Shown here: in pieces, positions 1 through 8,358 of the stretch
Position numbering within the stretch: the stretch's first letter is position 1
Layout of the letters: every line of letters starts with the position of its first letter
NCBI GenBank assembly: GCA_041498295.1
Contig: JBGQIB010000023.1
Location: 1 to 39,281 of the forward strand
From: VGRW01 sp041498295
GTDB taxonomy: Bacteria; Myxococcota_A; UBA9160; SZUA-336
Direction of reading: 5' to 3'
Length of the DNA: 39,281 nt
Translations under genes and position numbers: made by a program
The notes under the pieces: generated by a model
Told to the model about the DNA's origin: nothing
The model's database searches: none
What the model saw: only the letters and a program-made list of their open reading frames with translations

Positions 1-1278
1 GCCGCGGCGCTCGCGCTCGCAATTTTCTCGCCGGTGCTCGTGTGGAACTATCGAAACGACTGGGCGTCGTTCGCGTTCCAGAGCGCGCGCCGACTCAGTG
101 ATCCGCCAGCGTTCGGCCTGCACCGACTCATGGCGAGCGTGGTGGTGCTGCTCGGGCCAGTCGTCGTCGCAGCTTTGCTCGCGCTGCTGCGCGGTCAAAC
201 GCGCCGAGCCGTCGACGCCGAGACACCCAGTGACGAGAGCGCGCGCCGTTTCCGCTTCGCTGGCTGCGCCGCGTTCGCTCCGCTCGCGGTCTTCGCGCTC
301 TTCTCGCTCGCCCACGTGCCCAAGATGAACTGGACCGGGCCGCTGTGGTTCGCGCTGCTCCCGGCGACCGCTGCGCTACTCGCGGGCGCGCCCGCAGCAC
401 ACCGCGGTCGGCTCGCGAGCACGGCCGCCGCGCTCTTTGTGCCGAGTCTGTGGCTGGCGCTCTTCTGCTATGGCGCGGCGCTGCACGCGCTCGCGCTCGG
501 CGTGCCCGGAACCGACTTCCCGGGCGGCACGCGCTACGCGCAGCGTTGGCAGAACATCGCCGCGGCCGTCGATCGCGCGGCAAACGACGTGCGCGCCGAG
601 ACCGGCGCGCAGCCCGTGATCGTCGCGTTCGACCGCTACGCGACGTCGAGCCTGCTCGCGTTCTATCAGCCGGCCTCGGGACCACGCTGGACGATCGGGG
701 GGCGCCAACTGTTCGGAGCCGGGACCAGCCTGATGTACGGCTACTGGACGCCGCCCGAGTCGATCGTTGGACGAACACTTCTCTGTGTCTCCGACGACCC
801 GGGCGACCTCGAGCGGCCGGTGCGCTTCGCGCGTGCGGCCGGTGCGATCGGGAGCGCGCCCATCGCCGGGCAGAGCGACGGCGCGCGCGTCTTCTACCGC
901 GCGCTGTACGGCTACGTGCCGGGTGCGGTCTCGGGCACGAACCGGAAGAACGCCGCGCCCTCGAGGACCGCACTCTCGGGCGCCTCGAACTCGCACATGC
1001 TGCCGAGCTCGCGGATGCCGTCGGCGGCGCGCTGGTCGAGGCCCAGCTCCTCCGGCTTCGCGGGCTTCGCCTTGCCGAGTGACTCGATGAGCTTGGACGC
1101 CCACTCGGGCCGCTGCTCGCCCTTCGTGTCGAACACGATGGCGCGGCAGTCCGGGCCGTCCTTGAACACGCAGAGCAGCCCCGCGCCGCGCAGCTCGGGC
1201 GACGCCATCGAGAACATCGTCGCGCGCCCGCGCACGCCGTCCTCGAGCTCGAGCAAGAGTCCCTCGACCAGCGGGTGA
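1..1278 (+). CDS. GT39-like membrane glycosyltransferase, C-terminal part (5' end outside window)
   Basis: The frame is open from the first base, so this is the C-terminal part of a larger protein. It starts in a loop reading PVLVWNYRNDWASFAFQ, which resembles the loop of PMT/ArnT-type family 39 glycosyltransferases that use polyprenyl-phosphate sugars at the periplasmic face. Hydrophobic helices follow (about bases 130-200, 270-320, 340-400 and 420-510). A soluble tail then includes a stretch like the usual substrate-side domain (VIVAFDRYATSSLLAFYQP). Family-like sequence ends near base 930. The frame stays open to 1278 through Ser/Pro/Arg-rich sequence that is antisense to the helicase C-terminus, so the last 115 or so residues are probably not native. 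A lost stop codon or a sequencing error would explain this. The sugar and acceptor cannot be told. Confidence 0.7.
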   Translation, partial: AAALALAIFSPVLVWNYRNDWASFAFQSARRLSDPPAFGLHRLMASVVVLLGPVVVAALLALLRGQTRRAVDAETPSDESARRFRFAGCAAFAPLAVFALFSLAHVPKMNWTGPLWFALLPATAALLAGAPAAHRGRLASTAAALFVPSLWLALFCYGAALHALALGVPGTDFPGGTRYAQRWQNIAAAVDRAANDVRAETGAQPVIVAFDRYATSSLLAFYQPASGPRWTIGGRQLFGAGTSLMYGYWTPPESIVGRTLLCVSDDPGDLERPVRFARAAGAIGSAPIAGQSDGARVFYRALYGYVPGAVSGTNRKNAAPSRTALSGASNSHMLPSSRMPSAARWSRPSSSGFAGFALPSDSMSLDAHSGRCSPFVSNTMARQSGPSLNTQSSPAPRSSGDAIENIVARPRTPSSSSSKSPSTSG

Positions 1279-3272
1279 CCGCTCGCGAAGAACTCGAGCT
1301 CGTCTTTCTCGAGCGCCTCCACGCGGTCGAACGTGCCGAGCCAACGGCCCTCGTCGCGCACGCCGGGCAGTGACTCGACGGTGAGTGACGTCCCCATCTC
1401 CAGGTAGTAGAGCGCGGTGCCGCCCTTCTCGACGATCTTCAAGCCGAGGTCGTTCGCCGCGCCCAGACAGAAGCGGCGCATGCTCTGCTCGAGCTCCGGC
1501 GGGACGAGTGAAAGAATGCCCTCGGCCTGCGACGCGTCGTAGGCGTCGCGGTAGATCACGCGCGGGATGTCCGCGACCGAGCGCGTGCGCGCGGCCTCGA
1601 TCTCCGCCACCAGCGCTTCGACGTCCAGCGCGGTCTCTTCGGCCTCGGCCCGCTCGACGGCTTCGCGCACGCCGGAGAGCGCGAGGTCGAGACCGGCCGA
1701 CGGCCGCGCGAACAAGTCGAGTCTCTCGTACAGGCGCGCGACGTCGGGCTTCACGTTCGCGCCGCGGAAGTACACGATCTCGACGTCCTTCGTGCGCCCG
1801 ATGCGGTCGAGCCGGCCGATGCGCTGCTCGATCGCGACGGGATCGCTGGGCAGGTCGAAGTGCACCATGCGGTCGCAGAACTGGAAGTTGCGCCCCTCGG
1901 CGCCCGCCTCGGTGCAGATCAGCACCGGCAGATTCGTCTCGCGGAAGCGCGCGACCTCGATGTCGCGCTGCGCCGCGCTGAGTGACTCATGGAAGACCGC
2001 GATGTGCGTGCGCGTCGCCTGCTCGAGGTGCTTCTTGAGCTTCTCGAGGCGGTCGAGGTCGCGCACGAAGACGAGCGCCTTTTCCTTCTTCTCGTGCCAC
2101 TCGCGCACGTGCGCGGAGAGCCACTCGGTGCGCGGATCCTTGCGCACGTCCTTGCCAAAGGCCGCCACGTCGACGGGCTGCGGGCGCCGCGGCGGAAGCC
2201 CGCCCAAGTCACTGCGCCGCACCGCGCTCGTGCACGGGAACACCGCCCCGCCCGAGCCGACCGCCGCATCGAACGCGTCGAACGCGGAGAAGCTCTCCGG
2301 GTGCAGCAGCTGGAGCAGGTGGAAGAAGCCGCGCTTGTCCGCCTGCAGCGGGGTGGCGGAGAGCAGGATGGCGTGCTTCGCGTTCGTGACCAGCGGCGCG
2401 ACGGCCGCGTCGAAGTGCTCGAGCGCGAGCCGATGCGCTTCGTCGACGATCACGAGGTCGTGGTCGACGTTCCGGGCTTGGCGCGCGAGCGCCGGATCCG
2501 CCGCCAGCTGCTCCATCGAGATCACGCCGAACGGATGCACGTCGAACGGGTTGTTGCCCTCGCCGTAGTCCCGCTCGACGCTCTCGATGCGCGCCTCGTC
2601 GATCAGCACGAACACCTGGTGGAACTTCCGGTAGAGCTCGCCGAGCCACTGCACGGTCAAGGTGGACGGGGCGATCACGAGGGCGCGCTTCGCGCGGCCC
2701 GTGCGCACGAGGGCAGAGAGAATCAGACACGCCACGATCGTCTTGCCCAGGCCGACCTCGTCGGCGAGCAGCCAGCGCACCGGGTCGCTCTTCACCGCGG
2801 CCAGCGCCGTGTGAAGCTGATGCGGAAACAGGGAAATGCGGCCGCCGAGGAAGCTCCCGAGGCCACCGGCCTCGCGCACACGGCGCAGCTGCAGACCGTC
2901 GACCCGATTGCGGAACGAGCCGAGCCGGTCGAGGCGGAACTGCGCGAGGCGCTCGATCGGGCCAGAGCTCTGGTCGAGCGGCCAGACCTCTTTGTCCTCG
3001 AGGCGCCGCCCATCGGAAAGCACGTAGCGCTCGCCGTCCCAGCTCTCGAGGCGCACCTCTGCGTTCTTCGCGAGCTCGATCGCCGCGGACCCCGGCGGGA
3101 GGATCAAAGGAACCAGGCCCGCGCCCTGTGCAGCCATGGTGACTTCCCGCTCGACGGCCGGGAAATACACCACGAGATAGCGGCCCTCGACGCGCCGCAC
3201 GAAGCCCACCCCTAACTCGGGGTTGAAGGGGTGGACCAGCTTGCTGCCTTCCCTCCAGGCAGGAGTGGTCAT
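912..3272 (-). CDS. RapA-like SNF2-family helicase
   Basis: A 786-residue superfamily 2 ATPase. An N-terminal SH3/Tudor-like segment (residues 10-45, HPFNPELGVGFVRRVEGRYLVVYF) resembles that of RapA. Helicase motifs follow: Walker A DEVGLGKT (171-178), DEAH (277-280), SATP (305-308), and in the C-terminal lobe EGRNFQF and QRIGRLDRIGR (motifs V and VI). RapA-type proteins recycle RNA polymerase and remodel protein-nucleic acid complexes. Whether this is true RapA or a stand-alone SNF2 helicase is not settled, because it is shorter than E. coli RapA (968 residues). I chose the ATG at 3272 because the RapA-like domain begins just after it. An upstream ATG at 3359 would add 29 low-complexity residues and run into the acyl-CoA dehydrogenase promoter region. 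It converges on the glycosyltransferase with a long antisense overlap. Confidence 0.85.
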   Translation of the reverse strand: MTTPAWREGSKLVHPFNPELGVGFVRRVEGRYLVVYFPAVEREVTMAAQGAGLVPLILPPGSAAIELAKNAEVRLESWDGERYVLSDGRRLEDKEVWPLDQSSGPIERLAQFRLDRLGSFRNRVDGLQLRRVREAGGLGSFLGGRISLFPHQLHTALAAVKSDPVRWLLADEVGLGKTIVACLILSALVRTGRAKRALVIAPSTLTVQWLGELYRKFHQVFVLIDEARIESVERDYGEGNNPFDVHPFGVISMEQLAADPALARQARNVDHDLVIVDEAHRLALEHFDAAVAPLVTNAKHAILLSATPLQADKRGFFHLLQLLHPESFSAFDAFDAAVGSGGAVFPCTSAVRRSDLGGLPPRRPQPVDVAAFGKDVRKDPRTEWLSAHVREWHEKKEKALVFVRDLDRLEKLKKHLEQATRTHIAVFHESLSAAQRDIEVARFRETNLPVLICTEAGAEGRNFQFCDRMVHFDLPSDPVAIEQRIGRLDRIGRTKDVEIVYFRGANVKPDVARLYERLDLFARPSAGLDLALSGVREAVERAEAEETALDVEALVAEIEAARTRSVADIPRVIYRDAYDASQAEGILSLVPPELEQSMRRFCLGAANDLGLKIVEKGGTALYYLEMGTSLTVESLPGVRDEGRWLGTFDRVEALEKDELEFFASGHPLVEGLLLELEDGVRGRATMFSMASPELRGAGLLCVFKDGPDCRAIVFDTKGEQRPEWASKLIESLGKAKPAKPEELGLDQRAADGIRELGSMCEFEAPESAVLEGAAFFRFVPETAPGT

Positions 3273-3373
3273 GGAATGGGGGGTCTGTAGCCAACTCCCC
3301 GACGCTTTCAAGGCCCTGCTTGCTCCGCGCGGTCGCATGGCTTTAGGCTGGCGGACCATTCGAGGGAGGGGTC

Positions 3374-4567
3374 ATGTCGTTCGAGGTTCCAGAGAGCGTC
3401 CGTGAGATTCGCGACCGGGTGAAGCGCTTCGTCGAGGAGCGCTGCTATCCAGTCGAGCCGCTGGTCGAGGACCGAGACGATCCGAAGGCGCGCGAGGCGA
3501 TGCGCGAGCTGATGAACGGCGCCAAGGAGGAGGGCCTCTGGGCGCTCGGACACCCGCGCGAGATCGGCGGCCAGGGGCTGCCGTTCCTGGACTACGTGTA
3601 CGTGAACGAGGTCGTCGGGCGCTCGAACGTGGCGATGGTCGCGCTCGGGACTCACTCGCTGCAGGACTCGATCATGCTGCACGAGTTCGCCGACGTGGAG
3701 TGGCGCGACAAGTATCTCAAGCCGCTCGTCGACGGCGAGGTATTTCCGAGCTTCGCGATGACCGAGCCCGACGTCGCGAGCTCCGACCCGACGCAGCTGC
3801 AGACGCGCGCGACGCTGGACGGGGACACCTGGGTGATCAACGGACGGAAGTGGTTCACGAGCGGCGCCGACCGCGCCGCCTACACCACCGTGATGTGTCG
3901 CACCGAGCCCGACGCGCCCGCGCACGACGCGTTCTCGATGATCATCGTCCCGACGAACACCCCCGGCTACAACATCCTGCGCGACGTGCGCGTGATGGGT
4001 CAGTACGGCGGACACTGTGAAGTTCAGTACGACGACGTGCGCGTGCCGAAGAAGAACCTGCTCGGCCCGCGCGGCGGCGGCTTCAAGATCGCGCAGCGGC
4101 GCCTCGGCCCGGGGCGCATCTTCCACTGCATGCGCTGGCTCGGGCAGGCACAGCGTGCGTTCGATCTGATGTGCGAGCGCGCGAACTCGCGCGTCGCGTT
4201 CGGCAAGACGCTGGGCCAACACCAGCAGATCCAGAAGTTCGTCTTCGACAGCCTGTGCGAGATCCAGGCGAGCCGCATGCTGACCCTGGCGGCGGCACAC
4301 AAGATCGATCGAGGCGACGAAGCGCGGGTCGAGATCGGCATGATCAAGGTCTTCGGGGCGCAGATGCTGCACAACGTGGTCGACCGGGCGATCCAGGTCT
4401 TTGGCGCGAAGGGCGTCACGGAAGACACGCCGCTCGAGCGCATGTACCGGCACGCGCGTTTCGCGCGCATCTACGACGGCCCGGACGAGGTGCACGTGAC
4501 GACCACGGCTCGACGCGTGCTCTCCGCCTACAAGATCGGCGACGGATGGGACTTTGGAATGCGCTGA
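3374..4567 (+). CDS. Acyl-CoA dehydrogenase (ACAD10/11-like)
   Basis: A 397-residue flavoprotein of full family length, expected to carry out FAD-dependent alpha,beta-dehydrogenation of an acyl-CoA. Visible signatures are the flavin/substrate segment AMTEPDVASSDPTQLQT, the INGRKWFTSGAD strand, and the C-terminal segment VFGAKGVTEDTPLERMYRHAR. In short- and medium-chain enzymes the catalytic base is a Glu within YEGT. The matching segment here reads IYDGPDEVH, which places Asp368 at that position, as in the ACAD10/ACAD11 subgroup, some members of which act on unusual or 4-hydroxy acyl-CoAs. A strong ribosome site (GGGAGGGG) lies just before the ATG. The tetR gene follows about 100 bp downstream with candidate operators in the gap, suggesting local control of fatty or branched acyl-CoA use. 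The substrate is unknown. Confidence 0.92.
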   Translation: MSFEVPESVREIRDRVKRFVEERCYPVEPLVEDRDDPKAREAMRELMNGAKEEGLWALGHPREIGGQGLPFLDYVYVNEVVGRSNVAMVALGTHSLQDSIMLHEFADVEWRDKYLKPLVDGEVFPSFAMTEPDVASSDPTQLQTRATLDGDTWVINGRKWFTSGADRAAYTTVMCRTEPDAPAHDAFSMIIVPTNTPGYNILRDVRVMGQYGGHCEVQYDDVRVPKKNLLGPRGGGFKIAQRRLGPGRIFHCMRWLGQAQRAFDLMCERANSRVAFGKTLGQHQQIQKFVFDSLCEIQASRMLTLAAAHKIDRGDEARVEIGMIKVFGAQMLHNVVDRAIQVFGAKGVTEDTPLERMYRHARFARIYDGPDEVHVTTTARRVLSAYKIGDGWDFGMR

Positions 4568-4578
4568 GATTTTCGCGC

Positions 4579-4608
4579 TTGACCAAACCTTGGTCGGACC
4601 CGTATGAA
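4579..4608 (+). promoter_or_regulatory. Candidate sigma70 promoter of tetR
   Basis: TTGACC (4579-4584) and TATGAA (4603-4608) are separated by 18 bp, downstream of the acyl-CoA dehydrogenase stop and ahead of the tetR ribosome site at 4653-4659. Two inverted repeats lie over or just after the promoter, which is the usual geometry for TetR autorepression. This was found by eye only. Confidence 0.5.
4581..4595. promoter_or_regulatory. Candidate TetR operator 1 (GACCAA-N3-TTGGTC)
   Basis: A perfect inverted repeat with 6-bp arms and a 3-bp spacer (GACCAA ACC TTGGTC). It overlaps the candidate -35 box of the tetR promoter. Its size and position fit a TetR-family operator, probably bound by the regulator encoded directly downstream. 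Confidence 0.5.
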
Positions 4609-4617
4609 TGCGGATCA

Positions 4618-4635
4618 GAACCGGAATTCGGGTTC
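4618..4635. promoter_or_regulatory. Candidate TetR operator 2 (18-bp imperfect palindrome)
   Basis: GAACCGGAATTCGGGTTC pairs at 16 of 18 positions around its centre. It lies between the candidate -10 box and the tetR ribosome site, so a bound protein could block early elongation. Its sequence differs from the GACCAA/TTGGTC repeat, so the two may bind different proteins, or one may be incidental. Confidence 0.35.
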
Positions 4636-4665
4636 GTACCCCGGATTCGCATAGAGGAGTCCGCG

Positions 4666-5343
4666 ATGGCCGCCCCCCAACAGGTGAGCAGCGCACCCGT
4701 TCCCGAGCTCGTATGGGTCCGACCGCCTCAGCAGGCGCGGAGCCAGCTCACGCTCTCGCGGATTCTCGATGCTGCGGAGTCGATCCTCGCGGACAAGAGC
4801 TGGGAGGACGCGTCGGTGGCGGAGATCGCGCGCCGGGCGGGCTCGTCGGTCGGAGCGTTCTACACGCGCTTCCCGGACAAGGACACGCTGCTCGCCGCAC
4901 TCCACCAGCGCTTCATCGAAGAGGCCTGGGCAACCGCGCAGGTGGCGCTCGACGAGGGCCGCTGGGTCGGGGCGTCGATTTGCGAGGTCGTGCGGGAGCT
5001 CGTCGCGTTCCAGGTGCGCGTGAACGATCAGCGCCGCGGGCAGCTGCGCGCATTTGCTGCGCGTGCAATCCACGACCCGCGCTTCTACGCGCGCGCGGAG
5101 CAGCTCGGCAAGATGATGGAAGAGCGCTTCACCAAGCTGGTGGTCGCGCGCCGGCACGAGATCCTGCACCCGATTCCGGTCGTCGCGGCCGTGTTCGTCG
5201 GGCGGATGATCTCGGCCATGCTGCTGAGCCGCTTGCTCGACCCGAAGTTCGTCCCGAGCGGGATCTCGTTCGTCGACGAGCTCAACCACGCCGTGCTCGC
5301 GTATCTCGGGGTCTTCCCCGAGGACGCGATCGACGTCCTCTAG
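4666..5343 (+). CDS. TetR-family transcriptional regulator
   Basis: A 225-residue protein with an N-terminal TetR DNA-binding domain at about residues 28-75. The recognition helix region is VAEIARRAGSSVGAFYTRFPDKDTL, typical of the family. The C-terminal part (about 90-225) is helical and would hold the ligand pocket; no specific ligand family is recognised. I chose the ATG at 4666 because AGAGGAG sits at a good distance upstream. Longer readings of the frame run back into the acyl-CoA dehydrogenase gene. The gap before it carries a promoter and two palindromes, so autorepression is likely, and the upstream dehydrogenase may belong to the same regulon. Confidence 0.92.
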   Translation: MAAPQQVSSAPVPELVWVRPPQQARSQLTLSRILDAAESILADKSWEDASVAEIARRAGSSVGAFYTRFPDKDTLLAALHQRFIEEAWATAQVALDEGRWVGASICEVVRELVAFQVRVNDQRRGQLRAFAARAIHDPRFYARAEQLGKMMEERFTKLVVARRHEILHPIPVVAAVFVGRMISAMLLSRLLDPKFVPSGISFVDELNHAVLAYLGVFPEDAIDVL

Positions 5344-5486
5344 TCGCGGCGGCGCGCCTCGCGAAGATCGAGCGTCGAAGCGGGCGGCTCGCCGCGAAAT
5401 CGCGCGCGAGCTGCCGACCCCGTGGGCGCGCCGCGTTGACTGAGCTCGCGCGCTGCGGGCAAGCTATCCGTTCGCAGGGAGGGCCA

Positions 5487-5945
5487 ATGACGGCGGGTCA
5501 GCGGAGGGCGGCCGCAATCGCGCTCGCGGGCTCGCTCGCGCTGGGCTTCACCTCGGGCTGCGAGCGCACCGTGTCGGCGCCGAGTGAGCCGGCGCCCGTC
5601 GACGCGGCCTCTACGCCCGTCGACGGCCACATCGACCCCGCGCCCTATCGCGCCCAGATCGAGGCGACGGAGACGCTGCTCTACTCGAGCGACGCACTGG
5701 GCGACGACGGCTGGAAGGATCTGTCTCGCGCGCTGCTCGAGCTGCACAACGCGATCGTCTTCCGCGACACCTCCGTCCCCGCGCGCGAGACGAGCCGGCG
5801 GCTCTTCTTCTTTTCCGCTCAGGTCGATGCCGAGCCCGCGCCGAAACACAGTGCAGACGAGCTCGCGGTCATGCGCGGCGTCTGGGAGAGGATCCGCGCG
5901 GATCAGTTCACCGAGGCAGACTGGTTCCGCGCCGCATCCCGGTAG
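5487..5945 (+). CDS. Putative lipoprotein, function unknown
   Basis: A 152-residue protein. It has a signal peptide (basic start MTAGQRR, hydrophobic core to about residue 21) ending in FTSGC, an acceptable but not classical lipobox with the Cys at about 25. A Pro/Ala/Ser-rich linker follows. The mature part (about 50-152) is a helical, charged domain (for example GWKDLSRALLELHNAIVFRD) that I do not recognise. GGGAGGG supports the ATG. Third-position G/C bias supports real coding. It lies between tetR and mgtE in the same direction, with 69 bp to mgtE. Confidence 0.7.
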   Translation: MTAGQRRAAAIALAGSLALGFTSGCERTVSAPSEPAPVDAASTPVDGHIDPAPYRAQIEATETLLYSSDALGDDGWKDLSRALLELHNAIVFRDTSVPARETSRRLFFFSAQVDAEPAPKHSADELAVMRGVWERIRADQFTEADWFRAASR

Positions 5946-6014
5946 ACGCCCCGCGGTCGCTGCGCGAGAATCCGCGCGCGGCGCGACGACCGCGGCGCTC
6001 GCGCGGAGCGATCG

Positions 6015-7346
6015 ATGACTCAAGCGCTGATCGAAGATGACGATCGGCTGAATTCCGCCGACCTCCGCACCATCTGGCGTATCCTCACGCCAGAGGAGCG
6101 CGTCGAGGCGTTCCATCTCCTGTCGCGCGACGACGCCGAGGAGTTCTTCCTCGGTCTCTCCGCGGCGGATCTCGCGACTCTGATGCGCGGGCTGCCGCGC
6201 AACGAGCGGCGTTCGTGGATGCGCCTGCTCGCCCCCGACGACGCCGCCGACTTGGTGCAGCACGTTCCGGACGAGGAGCGCGACGCGCTGCTCGGCCTGC
6301 TCGACGATCCGACCCGGAAAGAGGTCACCGCGCTGCTCGCGTACAAGCAGGACGCGGCCGGCGGCCTGATGAATCCGCGCTACGCGCGCCTGCGGCCCGA
6401 CATGACCGTCGACGAGGCGATCGGCTATCTGCGCCGCCAGGCGCGCACGAATCTCGAGCTGATCTCGTACCTGTACGTCATCGACGACCAACAGCACCTG
6501 CTCGGCGTCGTGTCGTTCCGAGAGCTGTTCGCGTCGCCGCCGGAGCGCACGGTGCGCGAGGTGATGCAACGCGATCTGGTGACCGTGCGCGAGGACCAGG
6601 ACCAGGAAGAAGTCGGCAAGCTGTTCTCCGAGAACGACTTGATCGCGATCCCGGTCGTCGACGCCGAAGGGCACATGAAGGGCATCGTCACCGTCGATGA
6701 CATCGTCGACGTGGTGCAAGCCGAGGCGACCGAGGACATCCAGAAACTCGGCGGCATGGAAGCCCTGGAGGCGCCCTATCTCGACATCGCGTTCAGCCGC
6801 ATGTTCCGGCGCCGCGGTGGTTGGCTGTCGGCGCTGTTTATCGGCGAGATGCTCACGGCGACGGCGATGGCGTTTTTCGAGGACGAGATCGCGAAGGCCG
6901 TGGTCCTGGCGCTGTTCGTGCCGCTGATCATCTCGAGCGGCGGCAACTCCGGCTCGCAGGCGTCGACCCTGGTCGTGCGCGCGATGTCACTCGGCGAGGT
7001 GCGGCTCGCCGATTGGTGGCGCGTGGTTCGGCGCGAGTTCGCCTCGGGCCTCGCGCTCGGCTCACTGCTCGGCTCGATCGGATTCCTGCGCATCGTGATG
7101 TGGCAGGCGGTGACTCCGCTCTACGGAGAACACTATCTGCGCATCGCATTCACTGTCGGCGCGAGTCTGGTCGGCGTGGTGATGTTCGGATCACTCGCCG
7201 GGTCGCTCTTGCCGTTCCTGTTCCGCCGGATCGGCGTGGACCCCGCGAGCGCATCCGCCCCCTTTGTCGCGACTCTCGTCGACGTGAGCGGACTCGTGAT
7301 CTACTTCACGATCGCGAAGCTGATCCTCGGCGGCACGCTGCTCTAG
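6015..7346 (+). CDS. mgtE: MgtE-family magnesium transporter
   Basis: A 443-residue protein of normal MgtE length. It has an N-terminal helical superhelix domain (about 1-125), two CBS domains (about 135-195 and 200-255, the second containing LIAIPVVDAEGHMKGIVTVDDIVDVV), a connecting helix, and five membrane helices (about 275-443). Family signatures include PLIISSGGNSGSQASTLVVRA in the pore region and DPASASAPFVATLVDVSG, which holds the conserved pore Asp. MgtE is a Mg2+-gated channel of the inner membrane, closed by Mg2+ bound to the N and CBS domains. No Mg2+ riboswitch was recognised in the 69 bp upstream. A large inverted repeat follows directly after the stop. Confidence 0.95.
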   Translation: MTQALIEDDDRLNSADLRTIWRILTPEERVEAFHLLSRDDAEEFFLGLSAADLATLMRGLPRNERRSWMRLLAPDDAADLVQHVPDEERDALLGLLDDPTRKEVTALLAYKQDAAGGLMNPRYARLRPDMTVDEAIGYLRRQARTNLELISYLYVIDDQQHLLGVVSFRELFASPPERTVREVMQRDLVTVREDQDQEEVGKLFSENDLIAIPVVDAEGHMKGIVTVDDIVDVVQAEATEDIQKLGGMEALEAPYLDIAFSRMFRRRGGWLSALFIGEMLTATAMAFFEDEIAKAVVLALFVPLIISSGGNSGSQASTLVVRAMSLGEVRLADWWRVVRREFASGLALGSLLGSIGFLRIVMWQAVTPLYGEHYLRIAFTVGASLVGVVMFGSLAGSLLPFLFRRIGVDPASASAPFVATLVDVSGLVIYFTIAKLILGGTLL

Positions 7347-7347
7347 C

Positions 7348-7442
7348 GGCCGGCGCTTCGGCGGGCGCTTCCTCGTGGGTCCCTTCTCGCTCGCGGACTC
7401 GCTGCGAAACCCACTCGTCGGCATCCCGCCGAAGCGCCGGCC
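7348..7442. repeat. Large inverted repeat between convergent genes
   Basis: Two perfect 18-nt arms, GGCCGGCGCTTCGGCGGG at 7348-7365 and its reverse complement at 7425-7442, flank 59 nt. That spacer itself contains GTGGGT (7375-7380) facing ACCCAC (7409-7414). It lies between mgtE (+) and the luciferase-like gene (-), starting one base after the mgtE stop. It could be a two-way terminator or mRNA end protector, or a non-autonomous repeat element. No T-tract follows either arm. Confidence 0.7.
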
Positions 7443-7467
7443 CGTTGCCGATTCGAGCAGTGAGTTT

Positions 7468-8349
7468 TCAGAGTTGCGCGGCGGCGGGGATGATCTCTTT
7501 CCCGAAGGTCTCGAGCGGGCCGATCTCGTGCGCGTTGGGGAGATTGAAGATCGCCTGATCGATGCCGATCGCGGCGAGCTCGCGGCAGATCTTGACGAGG
7601 TCCGCGGCGGATTGCTTTCCGGGCGCGAGCCAAGCGGTGCCGAGCGTCGTCTTCTCGATCGCGGCGAAGTCGCGCCGCTCGGTGTCACAGTGGCGCCGCA
7701 ACACGTCGAGCTTGCGGCCGAGCCCGTCGGGACCGAGAAACGCGAACAGGTTGCACGCGTCGGCGTAGCGCGCGACCAGGCGCAGCGTCTTCTTCTCGCC
7801 GCCGCCGCCGATCAGGATCTTCGGCCGCGGGTGCGAGAGTGGCGCGGGCACGCAAAGCGTCTCGGCGAGCTGGTAGTGCTTGCCCGCGAACGGGGCGACC
7901 TTGCCGGACCACATCTGCAGGGCGATGCGCAGTGTCTCCTCCAGGCGCTCGAAGCGTTCGGCGAGCGGCGGAAACGGAACGCCGAGCCCCGCGTGCTCGC
8001 GCTCGAACCACGCCGCTCCGATGCCGAGATACGCGCGCCCGCCCGAGAGCACGTCGAGCGTCGTCACCGTCTTCATCAACACTCCCGGGTGTCGGTAGGT
8101 CACGCCCGTGACCATCGTGCCGAGCTTCGCGCGCCGTGTGACTCCCGCGAGATATGAGAGAGTCGCGTAGCCCTCGAGCATCTCCTGCTCGGCCGCGCCG
8201 ACCATCGGGATCTGGAAGAGGTGATCCATCACCCAGATGCTCGCGAAGCCGGCTTCGTCCGCGGTCTGCGCGATCTCGCGCAGCTTCTGCGCCAGCGCGC
8301 CGGGTCCACCGGGCCAAGTGAAAATGGGGATCTGGATGCCGATTCTCAT
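7468..8349 (-). CDS. Luciferase-like (LLM class) F420/FMN-dependent oxidoreductase
   Basis: A 293-residue TIM-barrel flavoenzyme of the bacterial luciferase superfamily. Signatures are the start MRIGIQIPIFTWPGG, the strand GFASIWVMDHLFQIP, VLSGGRAYLGIGAAWFEREHAGLGVPFPPLAERFERLEE, and PRPKILIGGGGEKKTLRLVARYADACNLF. These resemble the F420-dependent subgroup common in actinobacteria and Binatota-like genomes. It probably transfers hydride between reduced F420 or FMN and an organic substrate that cannot be named. GGAG lies 6 nt before the ATG. A repeat-derived stretch separates it from the DsbA-family gene upstream on the same strand. Confidence 0.9.
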   Translation of the reverse strand: MRIGIQIPIFTWPGGPGALAQKLREIAQTADEAGFASIWVMDHLFQIPMVGAAEQEMLEGYATLSYLAGVTRRAKLGTMVTGVTYRHPGVLMKTVTTLDVLSGGRAYLGIGAAWFEREHAGLGVPFPPLAERFERLEETLRIALQMWSGKVAPFAGKHYQLAETLCVPAPLSHPRPKILIGGGGEKKTLRLVARYADACNLFAFLGPDGLGRKLDVLRRHCDTERRDFAAIEKTTLGTAWLAPGKQSAADLVKICRELAAIGIDQAIFNLPNAHEIGPLETFGKEIIPAAAQL

Positions 8350-8358
8350 TGTAACTCC

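Noticed and set aside
1567..2568. Long plus-strand open frame inside the helicase gene
   Set aside because: Ser/Arg/Thr-rich composition with no domain; it is the antisense of a well-supported SNF2 helicase in GC-rich DNA.
4666..5343. The TetR gene as the repressor acting on the KstR-type sites at 37.9 kb
   Set aside because: The dyads at its own promoter do not match TNNAACNNGTTNNA, and it lies 33 kb away; no evidence links them.
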